DNA of 33,993 nt from Ktedonobacter sp. 13_1_20CM_4_53_11 (GCA_001919995.1 MNIY01000181.1:1-33993), one strand, 5' to 3'; positions 7,592-15,064 are shown, counted from the stretch's first letter. Notes: generated from the sequence alone by a model not told the origin. Numbers and translations: made by a program.

Positions 7592-8155
7592 ATGCACTCT
7601 CGCGAAACCGACGCCAACTCCGATAAACACACCCGGCTGGACTACCATGCGACAGTGCGCGAACTGCCCAGCCACGAGCGCCCGCGCGAGCGCCTGCAGC
7701 ACTTCGGCCCCCAGGCCCTCTCGCTGGCCGAGCTGCTGGCCATCATCCTGCGCACCGGCACCCGCGGCGATAACGCCCTCGAACTGGCCAACAAGCTGCT
7801 CACCAGGTACGGGGGGCTCCCCGGCCTGGTGCGCGCGGACTTCCGCGAGCTGTGCGCCGAGCACGGCATGGGCGAGGCCAAGTCGGCGCAGGTCAAGGCG
7901 GCCCTGGAGATCGGGCGCAGACTGGGCACGCTGCACGTGGACGCCCGCTACAAGATCAGCACCCCCGCGGACGCGGCCAACCTGGTGATGCTGGACCTGG
8001 CCTACCTGGACACCGAGCAGATGCGCATCCTGCTCCTGGACGGCAAGGGCCAGCTGGTCGAGAAGTCCAACCTCTACCAGGGAACCGCCAACAGCACGGA
8101 TCGGTCACCAGCGCTTCGTGAGCCTCAAAGAGCACCTGCGGTGGGAGTAGGGTGA
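7592..8155 (+). pseudogene. radC: radC copy 1, internal deletion removing the JAMM motif
   Basis: ATG 7592 follows AAAGGAGG. The N-terminal HhH half ('RERLQHFGPQALSLAELLAI', 'HGMGEAKSAQVKAALEIGRR') is intact and highly similar to copy 2 at 18985-19719. After 'LYQGTANS' (about 8097) the sequence jumps to DNA encoding 'IGHQRFVSLKEHLRW' in another frame. Compared with copy 2, about 180 bp are missing, including HNHPSGD, the metal-binding JAMM motif. The remaining open frame therefore ends in unrelated residues at 8155. The upstream region is homologous to that of copy 2 from about 7510. The role of RadC/JAB proteins is unsettled even when they are intact. Confidence 0.85.
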
Positions 8156-8164
8156 GGCTGCAGT

Positions 8165-8419
8165 TGCGTCAGGGACCCATCCCATTGAAGGGATGGGCTT
8201 GTGAGGAGGGCTATCACATCGTAAGTCTTGACTAGTGGGCCTCTCATCAGAGAGGCAGCAGCGGGATGGGCTACAAGAACGTTTCTGCGCCACCCTAACA
8301 GAAACCGCTTCCTGTCGCGCCCAAACAGCCGCTCTGGATACATTCAGAGCTATGCCTGTCCTGCCATCACGAAGGGTCATATTACCCTGGCCTGGACCGG
8401 GTGAAAGGAAATCCTTGTT
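8165..8419 (+). ncRNA. Probable omega-RNA of the IsrB element
   Basis: About 250 bp without coding potential precede isrB and fold locally into several perfect hairpins. They are CCCATCCC/GGGATGGG (8176-8197, loop 6), GCCTCTC/GAGAGGC (8239-8256, tetraloop), GTTTCTG/CAGAAAC (8281-8305), GCTCTG/CAGAGC (8331-8350) and AGGGT/ACCCT (8373-8388). IscB and IsrB are known to use a structured RNA of roughly 200-300 nt encoded directly upstream of the ORF, with the guide at its 5' end taken from DNA flanking the element. Position, size and structure fit. The exact 5' end and the guide are not determined here. Confidence 0.65.
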
Positions 8420-9484
8420 GTGAGAGTACCAGTAGTAGATAGCAGAGGTGTTCCCCTGATGCCCTGCACGCCTGCGAAGGCCCGCCACTTGTTCAAAGGT
8501 GGTCTTGCCCGACCAAAGCGCAACAAATTAGGGCTGTTCTACGTGCAGTTATGCTACCAGCAGCAGCCGGATAACCAATCCCTTACCGTGGGGATTGATC
8601 CTGGCAGTGCGTTCGAGGGGTTCAGCGTCGTCGGGACCCGTGACACGGTGGTGAACCTCATGGTGGAGGCACCCGATCACGTCAAAGAGGCCGTGGAGGG
8701 ACGACGTACTATGCGGCGAACACGACGCTCTCGCAAGTGGCGACGCCCCAAACGCTTCGATAATCGGCTCAACCGCAAGAAGAGGATACCGCCCTCGACT
8801 CGCAGCCGCTGGGAAGCCAAGGCGCGGATCGTGAAACAGCTGTGTGCCATTTTGCCTATAAACTCTGCCGTGGTCGAAGATGTGCAGGCCGTCACCAGAA
8901 CGGGCAAGCACCGCAAGTGGAATGCGGCCTTTAGTCCCGTCCAGGTCGGCAAAGACCATCTGTATGGATTGCTCTGCAAGATGGGCTTGACCCTCCATCT
9001 CAAGGAGGGGTGGCAGACCAAAGCACTGCGCGAGACCTACGGACTCAAGAAGACGAACAGGAAGTCCAAGCAGTCTTTCGAGAGCCACGCAGTAGACGCC
9101 TGGGTGCTAGCGGCATCACACAGTGGGGCGAAAAAGCCCACGTGCACGCGGCTGTGGTACATCGTCCCTGCACGATTGCACCGTCGTCAATTGCACCGGT
9201 TGCAAGCGAGCAAGGGTGGCATCCGCAAGCCCTACGGGGGCACTCGCTCATTAGGGCTGAAACGTGGAACGTTGGTAAGACACACAAAGTATGGCTGGTG
9301 TACCGTTGGCGGCTTCGACCGCAAGAAACAGACGATCAGCCTGCATGTATATCGCAGCAACAAGCGACTGACCCAGGGGGCGAAGGTCAAGGATTGCCGC
9401 ATCTGTACCTGGATGGCCTTCCGTTCCTGGTTGGTCTCTCTCAACTCGAAGAAAGGAGGGGCGGCATTTCCTCCCGCCCCGTAA
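8420..9484 (+). CDS. isrB: IsrB, HNH-less IscB relative (RNA-guided RuvC nickase family)
   Basis: GTG 8420 lies behind AAAGGAA. The product has 354 residues, the usual IsrB size. Order of parts: a PLMP-type N-terminal region ('VPVVDSRGVPLMPCTPAKAR'); RuvC-I with D60 in 'VGIDPGSAFEGFSVVG'; an Arg-rich bridge helix (95-123, 'RRTMRRTRRSRKWRRPKR'); RuvC-II with E153 in 'SAVVEDVQA'; and RuvC-III with H223 and D226 in 'ESHAVDAWVLA'. Only ~65 residues separate RuvC-II and RuvC-III, so the HNH domain of IscB/Cas9 is absent. A basic C-terminal domain follows. Known IsrB proteins nick the non-target strand under omega-RNA guidance. All RuvC residues are present, so it may be active. Confidence 0.88.
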   Translation: MRVPVVDSRGVPLMPCTPAKARHLFKGGLARPKRNKLGLFYVQLCYQQQPDNQSLTVGIDPGSAFEGFSVVGTRDTVVNLMVEAPDHVKEAVEGRRTMRRTRRSRKWRRPKRFDNRLNRKKRIPPSTRSRWEAKARIVKQLCAILPINSAVVEDVQAVTRTGKHRKWNAAFSPVQVGKDHLYGLLCKMGLTLHLKEGWQTKALRETYGLKKTNRKSKQSFESHAVDAWVLAASHSGAKKPTCTRLWYIVPARLHRRQLHRLQASKGGIRKPYGGTRSLGLKRGTLVRHTKYGWCTVGGFDRKKQTISLHVYRSNKRLTQGAKVKDCRICTWMAFRSWLVSLNSKKGGAAFPPAP

Positions 9485-10238
9485 ACGGTGGCGGGTCTCC
9501 ATGCCGCTTTTTTATGAAGGACCAGCATCTGGTCCGCAGCGGGCACTCCGGGCAGCGCGGTCGCCTGGCACGGCACACGAGCGCCCCGAAGTCGAGCACG
9601 GCCCAGTTGATCTCGAGGCTGCGCTTCCCGCTCACCAGGCGCAGCGCGAATGCGTGTAGCGGGCCCTTAGCCCCAGCCTCAGGGCTCCCAGGCGATCCAA
9701 GGAGCCGCCCCAGGAGACGGGTCATGTTCACATCCAGGAGCGCTTCGGTCCGACCGTACACGATGGCCAGCACCGCGCTTGCTGTGTAGGGGCCGATTCC
9801 CCGCAGGCGCTCCAGTTCGGCCCGCGTGCGAGGAATGACGCCACCGCGCTCTTCGACGGACTGAGCCAGGTGTTGAAAGGCCAGCGCCTTTTGCCGCCAG
9901 AGCCCGAGGGGCCTGAGCGCGTTCTCGAGGCCATCCAGGGGCGTTTGCGCGAGGGTTGCCCACGATGGGTAGCGCTCGATGAACCCCGAGTAGGCCCGCA
10001 CAACCCCGGCCGCGGTGGTCCTCTGCAGCAGGATTTCCGCGACGACGACCTCGTACGGCGTCCTGCCCGGCTCGCGCCAGGGGAAGGAGCGGCCGCTCTG
10101 CTCGAACCAGGAGAGGAGGCGCCTGCGCAACCAGGGGATGCGATCGACCGCCTCAGATGCGAGTTCACAGGATGCTTCCCGAGTCTGTTCCATCGCTCTT
10201 ATTCTTTTCTCAACAGGAAACTGCCTGGCCATCGTCAT
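9441..10238 (-). CDS. mutY: MutY/Nth-family DNA glycosylase (adenine-glycosylase-like), short form
   Basis: The product has 265 residues; internal ATGs give slightly shorter alternatives. Features in order are 'RRLLSWFEQSGRSFPWRE', the catalytic-Glu segment 'PYEVVVAEILLQRTTA' (E68), the helix-hairpin-helix 'LRGIGPYTASAVLA', catalytic Asp D169 in 'LLDVNMTRLL', and an FeS cluster motif of C222, C229, C232 and C238 (C-x6-C-x2-C-x5-C). MutY removes A opposite 8-oxoG. The C-terminal NUDIX-like domain of full MutY is absent, so substrate specificity is uncertain. The last ~25 residues are encoded inside the IsrB element and are probably not ancestral. It lies 15 bp after the receiver gene, apparently co-transcribed. 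A second copy at 19688-20114 is deleted internally. Confidence 0.85.
   Translation of the reverse strand: MTMARQFPVEKRIRAMEQTREASCELASEAVDRIPWLRRRLLSWFEQSGRSFPWREPGRTPYEVVVAEILLQRTTAAGVVRAYSGFIERYPSWATLAQTPLDGLENALRPLGLWRQKALAFQHLAQSVEERGGVIPRTRAELERLRGIGPYTASAVLAIVYGRTEALLDVNMTRLLGRLLGSPGSPEAGAKGPLHAFALRLVSGKRSLEINWAVLDFGALVCRARRPRCPECPLRTRCWSFIKKRHGDPPPFTGREEMPPLLSSS
9461..9513 (+). terminator. Stem-loop plus T6 at the IsrB element right end
   Basis: GCGGCAT (9461-9467) pairs with ATGCCGC (9501-9507). Inside, CCCGCC pairs with GGCGGG and CCG with CGG around TAAA. TTTTTT follows at 9508-9513. It overlaps the isrB 3' end, so it can act both as a terminator and as the subterminal hairpin expected of this IS superfamily. 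Confidence 0.7.
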
Positions 10239-10253
10239 GGATAAGCTCTCTGT

Positions 10254-10658
10254 TCACAGATCTGCCTCCGGGTCAGAAATGCCCAGGCGGTACCAGGACA
10301 CCAGGGCAACGATCCGCTGCCGCACCAGCGGCTTCAGCATCACCTGCTGCGCTCCTGCCAGGCGGGCTTTCACGCGGCTCAGGACCCCATCTTGCTCGCT
10401 GAGGAGGGCGATGGAAACCATCGAGTGGAAACGCGCTTCGCCTTTCAGGTACTTGAGTACGTTGAAGCCATCCATCTTCGGGAGGTCTATGCCGAGAAAG
10501 AGCAGGTCGGCAGGTCCATGGCGGGAGAGAAAGCGCAAAGCCTCAAGCGGATCATCGAAACAGACGACCTGGTGGCCCTCGCGCCGGAGGATGACCTCGA
10601 GGATCTTGCGCGATGTCGGCGAGATGTCCAGAACTATGACCCTCAATTGCCGTTTCAT
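10254..10658 (-). CDS. Stand-alone response-regulator receiver lacking the phospho-acceptor Asp
   Basis: The product has 134 residues: one receiver domain and no output domain. The fold markers are present ('IVLDISPTSRKILEVILR', 'LLFLGIDLPKMDGFNVLKYL', 'GAQQVMLKPL' with conserved Lys-Pro). In the canonical D-I-x-M-P-x-M-D-G stretch, the first Asp is replaced by Gly (G56), and the acidic pair is reduced to D-I. It is therefore probably not phosphorylated normally and may act as a constitutive or protein-binding pseudo-receiver. It is upstream of mutY with a 15-bp gap. A C-terminal remnant of a paralogue lies at 20133-20262, next to the second mutY copy. Confidence 0.85.
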   Translation of the reverse strand: MKRQLRVIVLDISPTSRKILEVILRREGHQVVCFDDPLEALRFLSRHGPADLLFLGIDLPKMDGFNVLKYLKGEARFHSMVSIALLSEQDGVLSRVKARLAGAQQVMLKPLVRQRIVALVSWYRLGISDPEADL

Positions 10659-10775
10659 ATCCTTTCCTTTACTCCCGGCCTGTCACACTCTTCGTCGGCA
10701 GTCTGACTTCCACAGGAACCTTAGCATGCGCTCCTCACGCGCTGCCCTTGGGCATTCATCAGGTCGAGGAGCATC

Positions 10776-10793
10776 CTCACGACATCCTCACGA
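10776..10793 (-). promoter_or_regulatory. CGTGA repeat pair upstream of receiver-mutY (site G)
   Basis: On the minus strand two perfect TCGTGAGGAT-like units begin 11 bp apart, and another CGTGAGG lies about 42 bp further on. No consensus -10 sits at the usual 48-bp offset. A possible extended -10 (TGCTAAGGT, near 10723) lies at offset 69, two repeat steps further. The receiver start is at 10658. The rest of 10659-10941 holds no gene that I can support. Confidence 0.45.
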
Positions 10794-10941
10794 TGTTGGA
10801 TGCGGCAGGCAATGGGTAAATGCGCCGCGTCGCCCAGCGAAGGAGGCCAGGGAAATCGGGCATTTCCCTTCCGATCTTTCGCTGCCCGGGAAGAATAGCC
10901 GAGAGATAGGAGGGGAGCGAAGTTCGGTGAGGAGCCTCCTC

Positions 10942-11005
10942 CTCACGATCAACTCACGGACAATCACGACATCCTCATTCGTTCCGCGGGCGGTTCTGCT
11001 ATAAT
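10942..11005 (+). promoter_or_regulatory. SARP gene promoter with inverted-orientation repeat array (site C)
   Basis: TCACG (the complement of CGTGA) starts at 10943, 10954 and 10964, with a degraded TCATT at 10975, so the pitch is 11, 10 and 11 bp. A perfect extended -10, TGCTATAAT (hexamer 11000-11005), follows. The three repeats nearest the -10 occupy the same position relative to it as in the other sites, but on the opposite strand. The SARP gene starts at 11120, suggesting autoregulation. Confidence 0.6.
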
Positions 11006-11119
11006 CGGGGGCGAATGCACGCAGGCTCTGAGAGGGCGAGACGAGCAAGTGGCTCAACACAGCATTTCCCTTACAGGCCCGGAGAGGATTCAGCCAAAGA
11101 AGAAGGAGAGGTGCAGACG

Positions 11120-12181
11120 ATGCATGACACAGATGAGTACGCCCGCACAAAGCATCCGCCGATTCGGATCATCACACTAGGAGAGTTCGCCCTCCAGCGG
11201 CTCGTTCCCGCTCTCTCGCAGGACTCGGACGAGTCCCCGCGTTACGAGGGAGTGGCGCGGAGCGAGTGGAGCAACCGCGGCCCGGCGATGGCCCTGCTGA
11301 AAGTGCTCTTGTGCCGGGCGAACCGCCGGGCATCGCGCGATGAGCTCATCGAGGCCATCTGGCCCGACCACGGGGAGATCAACGCCACCCACGCGCTCGA
11401 GTCGGCAGTTTCCGTCCTCCGTCGGCACATCCTGCGCGCAGGCGAGATGGGGAGTCTGCTGCTCACGCTGCGCAGCGGCGGGGAGACGATCTTCAAACTG
11501 GCCGGCCAGCAGCGCCTCTGGGTCGACGCCGATGCGTTGCTCTCACTCGCGTCGCAGGCGCTGCGGGCGGAGTGCCAGGGGCAGAACCCGCTTCCCCTGC
11601 TAGAGGAGGCCTATGCTCTTGCCAGGGGCGAGTTTCTCGAAGACGACCTGTATGCTGCGTGGGCACAGCCACGACGGCACACGATCAACGGCGCGCGGCA
11701 CCGTGTGCTCTTCAAGCTGGTCGATTCCTACCTCAATGACGAGCAGGTGGGCCCGGCGGAGGAACTGCTCTTCGCCGCGCTGGAGGAGGATCCGGCCGAC
11801 GAGGATGCCCTGTGCCGTTTGATGATCCTGCTGGTGGAGCAGGAGAGGCGGCAGGAGGCTCTCAACCTCTACCAGTACACTGAGGACGTGCTCCAGGAGG
11901 AGCAGGCTGAGCCGGCCGTCTACACCCGCGAGCTCGCGCGACGCATCCGGCAAGGGCTGGTTTTGCGGGAATTGGGAGAGTACTACACTGCGATGGGGGC
12001 ACAGACGCTGTCCCGGTTGGGCCTGGATGGGGTGTCCAGAGACCACGGGGACTGCTTCAGCGCGAAACGGGCCCGGTTGACCGTCACTGCTGCTCCGTGC
12101 AGAGGCCAAACGCCATCCCCCTATCGGTACCGCCTGCCGCGCCGCCGATCCCTGAGACAGACAGCGCCCACCGTTGGTTGA
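11120..12181 (+). CDS. SARP/BTAD-type transcriptional regulator
   Basis: ATG 11120 follows AGAAGGAGAG. The product has 353 residues. Residues 15-137 form an OmpR-type winged helix ('IRIITLGEFALQRL', 'MALLKVLLCRANRRASRDEL', 'IEAIWPDHGEINATHALESA', 'VSVLRRHIL'). Residues 137-280 form a bacterial transcriptional activation domain of TPR-like helices ('LLEEAYALARGEFLEDDLYA', 'VLFKLVDSYLNDEQVGPAEE', 'DALCRLMILLVEQERRQEAL'). This is the architecture of short SARPs, which bind direct repeats at 11-bp pitch next to the -35 region. No ATPase domain follows. The C-terminal ~70 residues are low in recognisable structure. Repeat arrays with this pitch occur at seven places in the window, including its own promoter. 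It converges on the gene at 12255-13064. Confidence 0.85.
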   Translation: MHDTDEYARTKHPPIRIITLGEFALQRLVPALSQDSDESPRYEGVARSEWSNRGPAMALLKVLLCRANRRASRDELIEAIWPDHGEINATHALESAVSVLRRHILRAGEMGSLLLTLRSGGETIFKLAGQQRLWVDADALLSLASQALRAECQGQNPLPLLEEAYALARGEFLEDDLYAAWAQPRRHTINGARHRVLFKLVDSYLNDEQVGPAEELLFAALEEDPADEDALCRLMILLVEQERRQEALNLYQYTEDVLQEEQAEPAVYTRELARRIRQGLVLRELGEYYTAMGAQTLSRLGLDGVSRDHGDCFSAKRARLTVTAAPCRGQTPSPYRYRLPRRRSLRQTAPTVG

Positions 12182-12254
12182 GCCAGGAGCAGGTCACTGG
12201 ATGGAGCGAGCGCCACAAACACCTGCCTCCCGGAGGGACAGAGCGCATGAAAGG

Positions 12255-13064
12255 CTACTCCTGTTCCGCACCTGATAAGGCGATTGCGCGCGTCTGTTCA
12301 TCCAGCGACCAATCCGCCGGAGGCTTGAAGGCAATCGCGTACGGGAGCGCCTGTTCCGGCCAGGTTTCCTCGCTCGGTTTGCTGACGACATGATAGAGGG
12401 CGCGCAGGGTCCGCCAGTGCTCGTTGAGGATGCCATTGGCCAGCGCGCGCGTGGGATGGACGAGGACGCGGGCCTTCTCCCGTTCCAACCACTCCGACCC
12501 GAAGTCCCGCGCAAAGGCCTCCATCAGGTAGCGTCTGCCAGTGGTGGAATTGATGGCGCCCAACGCCCGGAATCGGTTGTAATACGTCGACCCGTCGAGA
12601 TGCGCGATGGGGAAAGGGAGGAGTTGGACGGCGGCCTTGACCAGCTTGCGGAAGCGCTGCTGATCCGCCTGCATAAGGTCAATCCAGTCGGAGAGTGCCG
12701 CCGAGGCCTCGATGTTGATGCGGGCCATCTCCCCGTCGCCGATGCCGCTGACCTCCGGATCGAACGCGGCAGTCCACTGCGGCAGGTCGTGGTTGGCCAG
12801 CACGGCGAAGTACGACCCCCAGCGCAGACACACCGCGACGGTCGCGATAGCCACTTCGCCAAAGTGCAGCCGGGACTTCGCAGGAGCCTTCAAATCTTTG
12901 GCCGCTTCCTCCACATGCGAGAGGGCCTGCCGGTACATAGCGGTTTGCGGGGGTGAGATGAGGCGGTAGGGCGTTTGATCTTCTTCGACGCATTCTTGCC
13001 AGTATCCAGCGTCGATGGTGAGCTGCTCGTTGACGGTGATTGTCAGAGGATGGTGCTGCGGCAT
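12255..13064 (-). CDS. Hypothetical protein, last gene of a three-gene operon
   Basis: The product has 269 residues, is soluble and mostly helical, and begins 'MPQHHPLTITVNEQLTIDAG'. I recognise no domain. Notable stretches are 'GYWQECVEEDQTPYRLISPP', an Ala-rich helix around residue 110 and 'STTGRRYLMEAFARDFGSEW'. It starts 7 bp after the stop of 13072-14163, so it is almost certainly co-transcribed from promoter site D. It converges on the SARP gene with a ~70-bp gap. Confidence 0.7.
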   Translation of the reverse strand: MPQHHPLTITVNEQLTIDAGYWQECVEEDQTPYRLISPPQTAMYRQALSHVEEAAKDLKAPAKSRLHFGEVAIATVAVCLRWGSYFAVLANHDLPQWTAAFDPEVSGIGDGEMARINIEASAALSDWIDLMQADQQRFRKLVKAAVQLLPFPIAHLDGSTYYNRFRALGAINSTTGRRYLMEAFARDFGSEWLEREKARVLVHPTRALANGILNEHWRTLRALYHVVSKPSEETWPEQALPYAIAFKPPADWSLDEQTRAIALSGAEQE

Positions 13065-13071
13065 GGATCTG

Positions 13072-14163
13072 CTACCTCTTTTTGTTGATCTCCTCTACCG
13101 CCTTGATCCTCGCCGCGAACACCGGGACAAACTCAGTGTCGGGAGAGTCCCTCCGTATCCGCACCAGCTTCCAGCCCTCCTCCACATCCCGATACAGGAG
13201 CATATAGAAGCCATTCCACCTGGGGTAGTGGCCAGCTTTGCGCTTGTAGGGACGGCGGGCGAAAAAAGAAGCGACGATGTGAGGGAGCGGCGCCATGACC
13301 TTTGAATCCATGCGGCAAAAGGTGATCCCTCCCACGTCTTCCCGCTCATCCACCAGCAGGCGCCCCCCTTCGATCCAGGCAGAGAGGAGGGCGAAGGCCT
13401 CGGCGGGAACTTCTTCGCGCAGGATCACGCTGACCTGCCGTGCGCCTTTCGGGAGAGAGCCCCAATGTGGTCGCAGCGCGGCTGCTGTTTGCGCGGCCAT
13501 CGCGTCCTCTTGCTGCTGAATCAGGGAGAGCCAGCCTTTTCGTTCAGCGTGAACAGGGGACCAGCCGTCTCCCTCGGTAATCCCATAGAGGGCGAGGGTA
13601 TTCAGAAGGTCTTTCAATGGACCCATTCCCCACATGTCTGCGTCCTTCCCTCTTGCTCCGCTGGAAAGACAATAGATGGGAGTGCCCTGGGCCTTCTTCT
13701 CAACTTCTGTTACCAGGAACCAGTTCTCACCTCTCTCGATAGAGGCGGCAGCGAAAGGACTCTGCGTGATGGCATCGACGAGCGGGCGGGGCCCGTTCCT
13801 TGCTCTTTCGTACTCCCCTTGCGGATACAGGTCCCGAAACTGCGCCTCATCGTCTTCATCGCGCAGATCATAGACCAGATCGTGGCTGTGGTCGCCAATG
13901 AGGACTCCGTGTTGCTTGACGGCTTGGATAAACGCCTCCATCCAGTCCGGCGACGTTTCAATCGACAGGCAGGCGGCGTCAGGCGTCATGACTACTCCTA
14001 TCTCACCTCTTTGCACATCCTGAAGCAATTGGGAAAACGCCTCACGGCACTCTCCAAGCCCCTCGTGATACGCGAAATGCCTCATTTTGCCGTCGTGCTC
14101 TGCCGCATAAATGGCCGCCTTACGGTCGTGTGCCATTTGCTCTAAAAATGCCAGGCTTTTCAT
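13072..14163 (-). CDS. Serine-resolvase-like protein without the catalytic serine
   Basis: ATG 14163 follows AGGAGGAAGAATCG. The product has 363 residues. The first ~130 follow the serine-recombinase N-terminal pattern: 'KAAIYAAEHDGKMRHFAYHE', 'REAFSQLLQDVQRGEIGVVM', 'SPDWMEAFIQAVKQHGVLIG'. Where active recombinases have Y-x-R-V-S this one has 'YAAEHDGK', and the Arg of motif 'LxRLxR' is also lost ('TPDAACLSIETS'). It is therefore probably not a recombinase but a derived binding or scaffold domain. The remaining ~230 residues are unrecognised, with a basic aromatic end ('FFARRPYKRKAGHYPRWNGF'). It is the middle gene of the operon 14808-12255. Confidence 0.65.
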   Translation of the reverse strand: MKSLAFLEQMAHDRKAAIYAAEHDGKMRHFAYHEGLGECREAFSQLLQDVQRGEIGVVMTPDAACLSIETSPDWMEAFIQAVKQHGVLIGDHSHDLVYDLRDEDDEAQFRDLYPQGEYERARNGPRPLVDAITQSPFAAASIERGENWFLVTEVEKKAQGTPIYCLSSGARGKDADMWGMGPLKDLLNTLALYGITEGDGWSPVHAERKGWLSLIQQQEDAMAAQTAAALRPHWGSLPKGARQVSVILREEVPAEAFALLSAWIEGGRLLVDEREDVGGITFCRMDSKVMAPLPHIVASFFARRPYKRKAGHYPRWNGFYMLLYRDVEEGWKLVRIRRDSPDTEFVPVFAARIKAVEEINKKR

Positions 14164-14307
14164 CGATTCTTCCTCCTGATCGCTCTTCTGGTTCCAAGCA
14201 GGGAAGGTGTGCCAGGCGCGCGTTCCCTTCGGTATATTTTCGCCCGGCATTACTGCCGAGTAGCTTCGAGGGATCAAACAACTGACACGGCAGCCACGCC
14301 CAAATCC

Positions 14308-14808
14308 TTACGCGTGGCGCCTCTTTTTCCGTTTCTTTTTTCCCCGCCGCTGTGCGTTCAATCTGCCGGGCGCACCGTACCCGAACGTGCCGCCCGGCGG
14401 CGCAAAGCCGACCTCCTCTGCGGTCACGATGTCGCCGGTGAGCACATCCAGCAGTTGCCGGAGCCATCCCTCTGCCCCCATGTTGCGTATCTGCATGACG
14501 TTGACGTCGACCCACATCTCCCTCTCGATAAGAGGGGGATGCTCGGCAGCGAACAGCGGGTCGATGTTGACGGCCTGGGATGGATCGATCGGCTTTTCTG
14601 GAGCGTCGGCCTTGCCCTCCAGCACGTCCAGCAGTTGCCGGAGCCAGCGCTCGCTTCCCATCTCCCCCATCAAGGAGGCATTCGTCCGTACCCACTCGGC
14701 CTCGCCCATGGGTGGCTCATGCTCCTCGGTCAACTGGGCGGCAACGGTGATAGCGTAGAACGGATTGATGATGATCCGTTGCAGGTTGTCTTCCGTGAAG
14801 TGCGGCAC
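14308..14808 (-). CDS. Hypothetical protein with two internal repeats and a basic tail
   Basis: The product has 166 residues and starts at ATG 14808. Two units about 60 residues apart share 'WLRQLLDVL' and similar flanks (residues 14-65 and 79-125; each ends WLRQLLDVLxG). At the DNA level CCAGCAGTTGCCGGAGCCA recurs 180 bp apart. The C-terminal end is strongly basic ('RRGKKKRKKRRHA'), suggesting nucleic-acid contact. No family is recognised. It is the first gene after promoter site D, and about 145 bp separate it from the next gene. Confidence 0.65.
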   Translation of the reverse strand: MPHFTEDNLQRIIINPFYAITVAAQLTEEHEPPMGEAEWVRTNASLMGEMGSERWLRQLLDVLEGKADAPEKPIDPSQAVNIDPLFAAEHPPLIEREMWVDVNVMQIRNMGAEGWLRQLLDVLTGDIVTAEEVGFAPPGGTFGYGAPGRLNAQRRGKKKRKKRRHA

Positions 14809-14919
14809 GCTGACTCCCTCCTTTTTGGGATGCTGTTCAGCTCAACTATCTCCTGTAGCGCTATTCTCTGGCAACGAGTGAAAAAGGGAAACTGGACATT
14901 CGCCCAGCCCTCTACGGCA

Positions 14920-14973
14920 ATGATAGCAGATCAAACTCAGCCCCGGTTCACGAACTTTCACGAAATCCTCACG
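14920..14973 (-). promoter_or_regulatory. Promoter with CGTGA direct repeats (site D)
   Basis: On the minus strand CGTGA occurs at 14973, at offset 11 and at offset 21, all three perfect. The extended -10 TGCTATCAT (hexamer 14925-14920) is at offset 48. It drives the operon beginning at 14808. Site E lies back to back with it. Confidence 0.75.
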
Positions 14974-15064
14974 AAAAAAGGCGGAAACTTCCAACAGCAG
15001 ACGACGCCTCCCTCCCCCTCTAGCTCCTCCCATTCTCAATTGACGGCGGAAGGCGCAGAATGTT

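Larger units (their letters stand above)
8170..9520 (+). mobile_element. IS200/IS605-superfamily element carrying IsrB, no transposase
   Basis: Boundaries are inferred from hairpins at both ends (8176-8197 and 9461-9507) and from comparison with the related radC-mutY junction near 19720-19760, which lacks the insert. It holds the structured RNA and isrB but no tnpA, so it would need a transposase in trans. Insertion replaced the end of the adjacent mutY-like gene, whose last residues are encoded inside the element. Confidence 0.6.

Noticed and set aside
7592..8155. radC copy 1 as an intact gene with a novel C-terminus
   Set aside because: The end of the normal radC sequence is still present downstream in another frame, so this is an internal deletion.
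10015..11004. Long plus-strand frame (329 codons) across the mutY, receiver and intergenic region
   Set aside because: It is antisense to two well-supported genes, has low-complexity Ser/Arg-rich content and spans a promoter region.
13465..14145. 226-codon plus-strand frame
   Set aside because: Shadow of the resolvase-like gene on the minus strand.
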